A DNA stretch of 64,000 bases from Datisca glomerata (Eukaryota > Streptophyta > Magnoliopsida > Cucurbitales > Datiscaceae), in assembly GCA_003255025.1 (NCBI GenBank), contig QANY01007449.1, positions 186,001-250,000 of the forward strand. The letters run 5' to 3'. The position numbers were made by a program, and so were the translations under genes. The notes below the pieces were generated by a model. It made no database searches, was not told the DNA's origin, and worked only from the letters and a program-made list of their open reading frames with translations. Below, one piece after another: positions 35,604 through 45,585 of the stretch; position 1 is the first letter of the stretch, and each line of letters begins with the position of its first letter.

Positions 35604-36969
35604 GGGTTTGGCACAATGAAATAAATCCAACCAAGTATCATCCTTTTGAGATATGTTTGTATGTTAGGAAAATACAATAAATTATTGAAAATTTTAATCT
35701 TTATGACTTGATTTTCTATTAGGAAAATTCTATATTTCACAATTTAATTTACTTTCAAAATCCAAACATAGATTTAGTTATTTATAAAGTCCTTTTATTT
35801 CCCTCCTTACTCCTATGTTTTATGAACTTTTATAATTTTTCGAATAAAAAATCTATATGCAGCTCGTCTCAGACAATCTGTTGACAGTAAATCACTGCAC
35901 AGACATTAATTATACAAAAACTTGCTCTGGAGCTTATGCTGTCATCTCCAATGAGGAGCACAAAAAGAAATGCAACTGGTACAAATGTAATCAACCTAGG
36001 CTGAATTCTGAGTGGATCATCGCAATAAGGCAACTCGGCGATTGATACCTCATCACGTATTCAATTACATCAAAACTTGAACTTCAAGCTGTGAAGAAAA
36101 CATTTGCATATGCCAAGCAAAAGACAAGGCTAAAGCAACTAATCCATCCAGATAAGGTCCTTTTAAGATCACTACATGTATTATTTCCCAGATTTCTATG
36201 AGTAACCACTAACCAAAGATGGGCAACATTAAAACTAGGAGTGAATTTCTCTCATCATTCTTCCATTAAATCCAACAACTAGAAGAGCCAACCTCCCGGA
36301 AAAGTAAGAGAGTAACCCATAACCCCTATACCGGAAAGAGTTATAAAACCCGAAACTGGGATCTTCTCATGTTTGAATGCCTAATGAGATGATGAAATGT
36401 AATTTTTTACCAAAAAGCAACTCGCAATCTGTTACCAACAGTCATACTACTCTCTCTATGGGCAACAACAGGCTAAAAAAGAAATGGCTTAAGAAGCATT
36501 TTAAATCAGAACTTCAGTCATCCTCAAGTTCTATCAAACAAAATGAGTAATCCACTGTGACAGACTATCTCAACAGTGCAGAAGAATAGAATTCCCGTGT
36601 ATTATATGGTAATATTTTCAAATTTTAGAATAACTACTTCCTCGGTTTACAAAACTCAGCAGCTTGAGTAAGAGAGGAAATAGTTCTTCAGTCCACTCCT
36701 ATTGACAAGGCAGTTTACCCACTAAATGGGCAGGAAAGGTTTAGCTCTCTGAGCTAATGGAAGGTTTAGAGCCTGGCTACTTTCGAACCAATGTTTTGTT
36801 CTTCATTGATCCAACAACTATGCATTTGAAAGTAAAGCTGACAAAAGAAATATATTTTCCTCTAGATTTTAAAAGTGTACACAGGTCTTATCAAAAGAAT
36901 GTACAGCAATGACACACAGTACTGTAACGAGTAACTATAATTCAATTAAAATCCTAACCTCTTCAGGTA
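35604..36969. other. intergenic sequence, 3' flank of PPR gene
   Basis: Less AT-rich than other gaps, and the right half likely includes the 3' UTR of the minus-strand PPR gene. The frame at 35857-36045 has no recognisable motif. Confidence 0.5.
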
Positions 36970-38520
36970 TCAGTGGGATTTCGTTTTCCACTTCCTCAAG
37001 AGATCATCATACGCGAATTCCCTTCTGGCTTTGACAAGGCTCTGTTTCAGTTTCGACATTGTTGAAGAGTTCAGCTTGATTCCTCTATCTATCATATCCT
37101 CTGCGTATTTAACCGCCTCTGATACCCTATTTTGATCTCTAAGCCCTAAGACAAACAGATTCCCAGTTTCCTCCAAATCAGACTTACAATTTTCAACCAT
37201 GAACTTCCAAATCTTTGTGGCCATATTAAGGTCCCCACTGTCCATGTAAATCCTTACAGCCGAACTGCAATTAGCAAGTGTTGGAACAAACTCATTCTTA
37301 ACCATCTCGTTAAACAGAGCAGCAGCATCTCGCAGCTTCCTGTTTTTTACCATGACATGGAATAGCAAATTATACGTCTCAGAATCAGGGAAAACACCAT
37401 AGTACACCATCTCGTCCAAAAATGAATTTGCCACGTCCGTATCATTTTGATGACAATACAACGCGATCATCGCGTTATAAATCTGAGTGTCGGGCTGAAA
37501 ACCAACTCCGCCTGTCATCATTTTCCAAAGTGTACTGGCTGCCCTAACGTCCCCTCGCTTCACGCACTCGTCAAGCGCGATCTTGAAAAACTTCAATCCA
37601 GGGTAACACCTCCTATCTCGCATAGAGTCAAAAAACTCTATTGCCTCATGTAGCCCATCAGGGCCCTTAAGCAAGGTGCTTAAAAATGAATCGTATGCAG
37701 GCAAATTCCCCGGATCCCAACCAATTTCTATCACCAACTCCGCGAACGTTTCACGGGCACGAGCAACATTTGCCTCACTCTCCCACCCTTCCAACAAAAT
37801 GGCATATGTATCCGGGTCTGGCCTAATCTTACATTTAGCAATGTGCAAAAAATCAATTGCATCTTTTGTATTTCCATCCCTACAGATAGCACTTAGAAGT
37901 GAATTTAAAGCTACTATGTCACGGGGAACACCATATTGGTCCATCACCTCAAATGTCATTATCGCCTCCTGAACACGATCGGCAACAACATAGCTACTAA
38001 AAACGGAAGCAAATGTGGCTAATGATAGTAACCCTTCTTTTTTCATCGATTTTATGGCATCCCACATCGGTTCAAAATGGAAATTCTTACCTAATAGGTC
38101 GACGATCAAGTTCCACGAGTAAGGGCTGTGCTGGTCGTTGAGCTGGTGGCCAGACCATCGGAAGAACTTTACCGCCGGACCGGGAAAGCCGTAAGAGAGT
38201 TTAAGTACCTCTTCTACATGCTCTTGATTGACCCTAAGGCCAGTATCTTCCAGAACCTTCTCGACGCCGACTGATGGGGAGGTGGCGATAATTTCGCAGA
38301 GCCATTTGATTTTCGGTGGTAAATTGGGGGTTTCAAGGTATGAAGAGAATGATGGTAACTTACCGGTTTTCTGTTTTGGCTGATGGGGCTGGATTGAGGG
38401 ATTAGGTTTTGCAGCAGGAGAGGAAGAGGAAGATTGGAATCTATTGCTGGTGTTGGCATGGTTGTTAGGGTGTGGTAGATGAGGATTGAAATTTCGTCGT
38501 CTTTTCTTGTTCTTACCCAT
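36970..38520 (-). CDS. P-class pentatricopeptide repeat protein with basic N-terminus
   Basis: A single intronless frame of 516 residues. It starts MGKNKKRRRNFNPHLPHPNN, followed by a Ser/Pro/Asn-rich stretch to about residue 60. From about residue 132 there are roughly eleven PPR units, for example YNAMIALYCHQNDTDVANSF and YNLLFHVMVKNRKLRDAAAL. No E or DYW domain follows, so it is P class. The KKRRR cluster looks more like a nuclear-localisation signal than an organelle presequence, although a mitochondrial or plastid presequence cannot be excluded. P-class PPR proteins bind RNA. The start is the first ATG of the frame and the upstream 50 bases carry no competing in-frame ATG that I noted. 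The third repeat (34 residues) and the fourth (37) are irregular in length. Confidence 0.92.
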   Translation of the reverse strand: MGKNKKRRRNFNPHLPHPNNHANTSNRFQSSSSSPAAKPNPSIQPHQPKQKTGKLPSFSSYLETPNLPPKIKWLCEIIATSPSVGVEKVLEDTGLRVNQEHVEEVLKLSYGFPGPAVKFFRWSGHQLNDQHSPYSWNLIVDLLGKNFHFEPMWDAIKSMKKEGLLSLATFASVFSSYVVADRVQEAIMTFEVMDQYGVPRDIVALNSLLSAICRDGNTKDAIDFLHIAKCKIRPDPDTYAILLEGWESEANVARARETFAELVIEIGWDPGNLPAYDSFLSTLLKGPDGLHEAIEFFDSMRDRRCYPGLKFFKIALDECVKRGDVRAASTLWKMMTGGVGFQPDTQIYNAMIALYCHQNDTDVANSFLDEMVYYGVFPDSETYNLLFHVMVKNRKLRDAAALFNEMVKNEFVPTLANCSSAVRIYMDSGDLNMATKIWKFMVENCKSDLEETGNLFVLGLRDQNRVSEAVKYAEDMIDRGIKLNSSTMSKLKQSLVKARREFAYDDLLRKWKTKSH

Positions 38521-39239
38521 GATTTGCAGATGGGTACGAAGAAATCTTCGACTTCGTGGAAGTGAACAATCTATGAAGCCACAGTGACAACTGATAACAG
38601 AAGACGCAACAAGTTTTTGGGAAGAGACGGGGAATGTTAAACCCTTCGGGACTGTTTTGTTCTTTCATAAATTACAACTACGTCCTCTTATAATTTCTCT
38701 TAATTACATGAAAAACTATTCAAATTTCTATAATTAGAGCTGTATAACTATTTTAGAGAAAGGTTAAAAATGTTGTTCTTTAATTGATATCACATTATAT
38801 CTCCATTTAATTATTTTAAATGTCAGTTAAAGACATAAGAGTAATTAATCACATAAAAGTAATTTATTACACTTTTTACCTATGTTTAATATATTGCTAA
38901 TGTATACAATTTAAAATATACAAATAAATAAAAGTAAAAAGATTTATTAATATGAATTTCTTATCGAAATGACAAACTATAACAGTGTGGAAAGAAAATT
39001 TTCGTATGAACTTATATGCTGATTACAACAAGTTACAAGTGACATTCATAAAGTTTTGAATTTTTTTGAGGCATCTCGATAAAATAAACTAATGTAATTA
39101 CACCTCTTTATTTTTTGCTAAAATTTTAGGCTTGTACTACGACCATTTTATAATCATATCATTTGCATAATTATTTTGGCTAATCAACTCATTGCACTGA
39201 AAGTTTTTGCAACTAATTCTCATATATATTCATGGAAAG
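38521..39239. other. intergenic sequence
   Basis: Upstream region of the PPR gene, then AT-rich sequence to the Gypsy LTR. No other feature seen. Confidence 0.5.
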
Positions 39240-40111
39240 TGATACGAACCACTAGGCGACCTGCCCTAAGAACCCAATAACAATTATGGTTCAAGAATCC
39301 AATTATCGATTTTAAAGAGTAAGAAAACCGACTCATTTTCTATGACACAAAGAGAATCTTAGGTATAAGACCTAAAACCCAAATTGATACTTCGAAAAGA
39401 ACCAAATGTTTGGTTTAGACGCCACACTCAAGAACATGAAGGAAAAGTGAGTGATAAGTCTAGGTTTTAGGCGCCACAAGAATATTCTTGATAAGTCTGA
39501 AAAGTTCTAAGAAGAACAAAAAAAACTCTCACAAAGAAATTATATTCATCAAAATTGTTTAATACATTATGAAATCATGCTTAAATAGAAAAACTAGAAG
39601 TCTAAAGAATCTTAAAATGTTTAAACAACCTAAATTAAATTTAAAAGATAAAGAAATATTAATTGCAATAAATAAGGAACTAGTAATCCACCTAAAAAAC
39701 TCCTACTGGTTGTTCCCTTCTAGGTTAGGATTGTCAATGTGTCTTGCTTCTTTGTCATCATTTAAAATATGATGTCATATTCCATGTGGACTGCCATATT
39801 GAATGTCACATAATGCTCCATATGGAATGCCATGTAGGATGCCACGTCATCTCCATGTGGGCTGCCATGTTGGACTCCACACCATCCTTCATGTAGGCTA
39901 CCATGTTGGACGTCACGTCATGCTCCGTGTAGGATGTCATGTTGTACGCCACACCATGCTCCATGTGTGTTGCCATGTTGGACGCACGACATGCTCCATG
40001 TCAGCTGTCATGTTGGACGGCACACCATACTCCATGTAGGCTGCCATAATCCACGTCATACTCCACATCATGTTCCATGTCCTTTGAACTTGTGCAACCA
40101 GATCCTCATCA
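39240..40111 (-). repeat. Gypsy 3' LTR with internal minisatellite
   Basis: Begins TGATACGAACC and ends CTCATCA on the plus strand. It is about 90% alike by eye to 43503-44378. Confidence 0.9.
39782..40080. repeat. minisatellite in LTR (about 36-bp units)
   Basis: Units of the form CATGCTCCATGTRGGCTGCCATG followed by TTGGACGCCACGT repeat about eight times. The unit is a multiple of three, so all frames stay open and give 12-residue repeats. These are not genes. Confidence 0.85.
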
Positions 40112-42574
40112 TTCATTCCCTCTTGAAAAAGATTTATCCTCAAGTCATCGCCTATATCAAACAGAAACAAGTTAGTTACATTAAATTTAACACTTATGTT
40201 GTACTCACCGGGAAGATAAAGCTGATAAGCATTGTCATTGATTTTTACAAATACATGAAATGATCCATCCCTTTTAGGTAGAATTTTTTATTTTCTTTGT
40301 GTTGGAAACCTTTCCTCACGCATGTGCTCGTAAACCTAAATTTTAAGTTGTAAAATAAACTTTAAACGCCTTTTATTCGCTTGCTTAGCATATTGCGCAT
40401 TCTTACTTTCAATGTTAGCTTGGACCTTGGCATGTAAAACAAAAATCTTGTTTGTACCGAATGACATATGAACATGTCTCAATGAACTCTACCCAACGAG
40501 CATATATTTTATTCAGCTTGTGTTACTATTTCAAATACTTCAAGGACTCATGATCGGTGTGAATCACAAACACCTGTAAAAGTGAAACAATATTGCTCGA
40601 CAAAGAACTAGCGAGATCATTAGTATATAAAAGAGCCTCTTTGTACATAAGTACAATAAGAGATTGATGTGAAAATGATGCTCTCTTGATCTCACTTTTA
40701 TTTGCAATGTAATTGATTTTTTCCTTTCTCGCTCTCACTATGGCTTTAATGCCCTCGTTTTTTTTTCAATTTCTTTCCCCTAATTATTTTCACTCTTTTT
40801 AGTTTTACTCTCTAAAGCACTTTTCTTACTCTCTTTTTCTTTCTTTTCAGCCTCCACTCTCATATTTTCATTTTACATTGGTCTTCATACACTTCTTTTG
40901 AGGAAAGTGGTGTAAGTATAGTCTTCCGCTCATCCTTGGTAAATGAATACCTATTGAGATACTCATCATGCATAGCTCTCTTATCAAATTGCCATAGTTT
41001 ACCAAGCAAAATATCTCCAGCATGTATAGGAATCACATCACACAACATCTCATCATTATATCTACCAATTGAAAATTAGATAATAGATTGTCTATTCACC
41101 TTGACCTCACCACAATCATTAAGCCACTTAAGCTTGTATGGTCGTGGGTGTAGTGTAGTAGACAACCCTAATATTAATTAATAATGTACTCACCACATTA
41201 GTGCAACTCTCACAATCGATAATCGCACTACATGCTTCGCCTTGAACATGACACCTTGTATAGAACAAGTTATCTCGTTGCTCCTCATGGAATTCCTCTT
41301 TCAATTGGGTGTTAAGAACACGTCTTGTAACCAAGACACCACCCATAATCACTTTCTCAATGCTTCCTTCACTACAACTCTCCAATTCATTGTCACCCTC
41401 TTCTTCATCAGTCATTATCTCACCATTTTATAGGGCCATAGTTCTCCTATTAGGGCACTCCTTACTAATATTACCTACACATTGACACTTCCAACACTTA
41501 ATGTCTTTATTTCTCCATTTAGGCTCTTCGATTTTGGATTTTTCTTTGAAAATCGTATTTGCCTTTCCCTTTGCACCATCATAAACAGCCTTATTTCCAG
41601 CCTTAAAATCACTCTTTCCATCTCTTTTCCAAGTAGAGTTAGAGTTGGAATAAGGTTTGGAAACATACATTGCTGCCCCTATTACTTGGAGTTGCTTTTC
41701 CACCTTGATGGTAATGTGCACTATCTCCACTAACTCCACATAAGGTTGCAAATCCACTCGGTCAGCTCTCTCCTTGTTCAAACAAGCCAAGAAACGTGCC
41801 ATAGTTATCTCCATATCCTCCTCTATATCAACCCTAGTCATGAGCATTTCCATCTACTTGTAGTAATCATCCACACCCTTACTGCCTTGTCTAAGAACTT
41901 GAAGTTTCTACACAAGTTCCCTATGAAAATGCCTAGGTAGAAATCTCTTCCTCATTGTAGACTTGAGATCGTGCCAAGTCTCAATTGGATTCTCCAAATT
42001 TCTTCTTCTACTAGTCACCAATTTATTCCACCAAGCTATAGCATAATCTAAAAATTGTGTAACCGCCAACTTGACCTTCTTCTCTTCACTAAAGTGATGA
42101 CAATCAAATATGAGTTCCACCTTTTTTTCCATTCTAAATACGACTCTGAATCTGATTTACATTGAAAATGAGGTATCTTAAGTTTAATGGTTCCCAAATT
42201 TCTATCTAGAAAATCATCATTGCCTCGGTTTCTACCATGGAATTGATTTTCTTTCATTCTCCCTCTAGCATTTGAGTGTATGGATTTTCTTTCATGACCC
42301 TTTCAATAAGTTTATCATCATCCTCCTCATTATAATTTAAATCTTCATCTTTCAAGTCATCAACTTGAGGTATTCAGTTTCTACCTCCTTTTCGCACTTC
42401 GTTGTGATTTGGTGTTACTCTTTCAACTGCTTGCAACCTTACATCCATACACTCAAATGCTTCTCTCATGGCCTCCATATTTTGATTAAAATGTGCTAAC
42501 TCTCCTCGTTGAGAATCACGTAGCATAGCTTCAGGAACATGATCAACATCATTATCTTCACTTTGGTTTGACAT
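40085..42574 (-). pseudogene. Gypsy gag-pol remnant
   Basis: Gag likely starts at 42574 (MSNQSEDNDVDH). The capsid region follows (KLKIPHFQCKSDSESYLEWK, then AIAWWNKLVTSRRR and TWHDLKSTMRKRFLPRHF), then a zinc knuckle near 41460-41510 in which the His is Asn (C-x2-C-x4-N-x4-C). A protease remnant is at 41128-41415 (SAIIDCESCTNV). Next to it a DILLGKLWQFD block lies at 40860-41048. At about 40560 the text jumps straight from the segment before the reverse transcriptase (SSNIVSLLQ) to RNase H (VFVIHTDHESLKYLK). Then after WVEFIETCSYVIRYK it jumps again to the end of integrase (about 40310-40440, NAQYAKQANKRR). The C-terminal FDIGDDLRINLFQEGMNDED ends near 40100. Many stops and frame changes are present. 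Confidence 0.85.
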
Positions 42575-42899
42575 TGCTGTTGTTAGAAACAAAGAAAAAA
42601 ACATTCAAGGACCTCACGAGCACTCCCTCACGTGTTTGCACTTAAAAGATTGAGGTTCACTCAATTTCTCTCGTGTTTCACTTAATATAATCGGCTTTAA
42701 CCCTCTGATTTTCTCACACACTCTTACCTTTTATCATTCTTAGTTTTCTCTTTTAGTTCTTGATCAAACTAACAAATGAATCTGGATTTTTCAAGCAACA
42801 ATCAAAAGACTTAAACAAATCAAACACTATGAAAAGATAAGGAAAGGAAACAACTAAGGGATAAAATTTGAGATAAGAAAATAAAGGAGATCAACTTAA

Positions 42900-43185
42900 A
42901 CTATCTTTTTTTTACAGAAGACAAGATATGGTAAGGATAATATAAGGTAAGATAAGGATAAGATAAGATAAGATGAGATAAAAATATGATAAGATAAGAC
43001 AATGATAAGATCAGATAAGATGAGATATGATAAGATAAGACAATGGTAAGATATGATAAGATGAGATAAGAAAAAATAAGATAATTTATGACAAGATGAG
43101 AAATGATATGATAAGGTGAGATACAATATGATATGCAAAGATATGATGAGATAACATAAGATGATAAGATGATAAGATGCTATCT
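42900..43185. repeat. GATAA-rich low-complexity tract
   Basis: Several dozen imperfect GATAAGATAAG/GATGAGATA units lie in the leader between the primer site and gag of the Gypsy element. The 101-residue frame on the minus strand here is an artefact of the repeat. Confidence 0.9.
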
Positions 43186-43486
43186 TTAATTTAAAGTTCA
43201 AATTCAGATTTGTACAAGATAGACATGATATGGGATAAGTTGATAGCTAAAATATAGGAAATTGTAATTTGAAATTTGAAATTCTAAATTTTTAGATAAA
43301 CTTGCACAGAAAAAGTTAAACCCCTCTGAAAGTAATCAAAACGATGGAATCTGGCTTCACAATTCACTTACATATTGTATGCAATAAGAACTATTTCAAC
43401 ACCCAGATCAAAAGTTATGATCATTTTTCAAAACCGCCGTCAAAATCAGAAAAAAATCAGAAATGAATCTGATTCTAGAGAATCAA

Positions 43487-43500
43487 AAGTTCTGATACCA
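43487..43500 (-). other. Gypsy primer-binding site
   Basis: On the minus strand TGGTATCAGAACTT follows the 5' LTR after two bases. The first ten bases match the 3' end complement of initiator tRNA-Met. Confidence 0.8.
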
Positions 43501-43502
43501 AA

Positions 43503-44378
43503 TGATACGAACCTACTAGGCGACCTGTCCTACGAACCTAATAACAATGATGGTTCAAGAACCCAATGATTGATTTTAAAGAAGAAGAAACCTGACCCAC
43601 TTTCTATGGCACAAAGAGAACCTTAGGTATAAGACCTAATACCCAAATTGATGCTTCGAAAAGAACCAAAGGTTTGGTTTAGATGCCACACTCAAGAACA
43701 AGAAGGAAAAGTGAGTGATAAGTCTAGGTTTTAGATGCCACAAGAATATTCTTGATAAGTCTGAAAAGTTCTAAGAAGACCTAAAGAGAAAACTCTCACA
43801 AAGAAATTATATTTATCAAAGCTGTTTAATATATTGTGAAACCATGCTTAAATAGAAAAACTAGAAGTCTAAAGAGTCCTAAACTATTTAAATAACCTAA
43901 ACTAAATTTAAAAGATAAAAAAATATTAATTGTAATAAATAAGAAACGTGTAATCCACCCACAAAACTACTACTGGTTGTCCAGGTCTAGGTTAGGATTG
44001 CCAATGTGTCTTGCTTCCTTGTCATCATTTAAAATATCATGTCATGCTCCATGTGGACTGCCATATTAAATGCCACATCATGCTCCATGGGGAATGCCTT
44101 GTAGGATGCCACGTCATCTCCATGTGGGCTGCCATGTTGGACTCCACACCATCCTTCATGTAGGCTACCATGTTGGATGCCACGTCATGCTCCATGTAAG
44201 ATGTCATGCTGGACGCCACGACATGCTCCATGTGTGCTGCCATGCTGGACGCCACGACATGCTCCATGCGGCTGCCATGTTGGACGACACACCATGCTCT
44301 ATGTTGGCTGCCATAATCCACGTCATACTCCATATCATGCTTCACGCCCTTTGAACTTGTGCAACCGGATCTTCATCA
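43503..44378 (-). repeat. Gypsy 5' LTR with internal minisatellite
   Basis: Partner of 39240-40111, with the same terminal bases. It contains the same 36-bp minisatellite at 44041-44345 with a similar number of units, so the array predates this insertion. Confidence 0.9.
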
Positions 44379-45585
44379 GAAAAGAATGTAGTAAAAGCCT
44401 TGTTATAAAAGTAAGTAATATAAATAAAAAATCTTCAAAATAAATTATTTATTTTGAAAAAAAACAATACAATCCAATTAACCTCATAACATGCTTAAAT
44501 TCTCCTTAAAAAACTTCCCATTATTGTCATTATTTTTAATTTTTGTATTTGTCCTCACTATAAAACACATATATTAACAAAAAACTAAGTTTACATATTT
44601 ATAAACTTTATATGCACGTACATCACACAACTTAAAAAAGTAATATAATTAAAAAGAACTTATGCATTAATATATGTCATAATTTGGCCACATCAAAATT
44701 TACAAATATGCGTTTACATAGTGAAAACATATTTGTAAGAAAAATAGACGGCACTCACACGAGAGAAGAAACTGAAAGGGAACACAAGATTACGGCAATA
44801 CATTAATTCTAATTGGGCAACTTAAAAGAGTTGATCAATGACAAAAAATAGGGTTTTCTACCGGAGTAGCTATATTATAGATCAATAATACAAAAAATAT
44901 ATTACAAGTTATATAAACATCAAACATAGTAATATTTTTATGGGCCCACCTACTAAAAAAATCATGTTTATAATCATGGTATACCCTTCTACATAACATT
45001 TAATGATTATGTTTAAAAAATTATGGAAACCCCATAAACCCACAAATCTCTCTTTCTTAAAATCTCCCTCTCTCTCTCTCTTTGAATATCTCACACACTC
45101 TATCTCTCTCTTGAAACTATTTGTAAAAAATATATATGTTTCCTATGGTACATTTATAAACAATATAAATAAATAATATATTATCATATAAAATTTATGG
45201 CGGTTGTACAAAAAAATATCTTGCATATATATTGAATACATAAATATATATGGCATAGATAACAATGCAAATATAAATATATATGTATATATTATATAAA
45301 TATGGGCAGGTGTAAAAAAATATCTTGCATATATATTGAATACACCGTTTAGCCATCGCAAATGACCATTTTTCTTATAGTGCTTAGATCGAATAGAATA
45401 TTGAACTAAAACATGGGCCGCTTGATTATACACACGAGGGCTGAAATATAAATAAATATATATAAATGAATAAATATGTATATTATATACAATATATAAC
45501 ACATACTTTTATGGGTGTATATAACGTGTGTGCAGGTGTAATATATATATAGGCTGCCCTCTATTACTAAATTCTCCTCTTACAA
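44379..45585. other. AT-rich intergenic sequence
   Basis: No gene. A CT microsatellite lies at 45062-45112. A 30-base direct repeat (AAAAAAATATCTTGCATATATATTGAATACA core) occurs at about 45209-45240 and 45314-45345. Long TA-type runs fill the rest. Confidence 0.6.

Larger units (their letters stand above)
39240..44378 (-). mobile_element. Ty3/Gypsy LTR retrotransposon with deleted reverse transcriptase
   Basis: LTRs at 39240-40111 and 43503-44378 bound a remnant gag-pol on the minus strand. A tRNA-iMet primer site (TGGTATCAGAAC) lies two bases inside the 5' LTR, and a polypurine tract (AAGAGGGAATGAA on the minus strand) precedes the 3' LTR. Flanks GAAAG (left) and GAAAA (right) may be a worn 5-bp target duplication. 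Most of the reverse transcriptase and integrase has been deleted, so the 5.1-kb copy is non-autonomous. Confidence 0.88.

Noticed and set aside
39803..40263. Regularly spaced repeats that suggest a CRISPR array or a His/Cys-repeat protein
   Set aside because: Units abut without unique spacers, and the same array is in both LTRs of a Gypsy element in a plant genome.
42896..43201. 101-residue minus-strand frame rich in Ser, Leu and Tyr
   Set aside because: Translation of the GATAA repeat tract.
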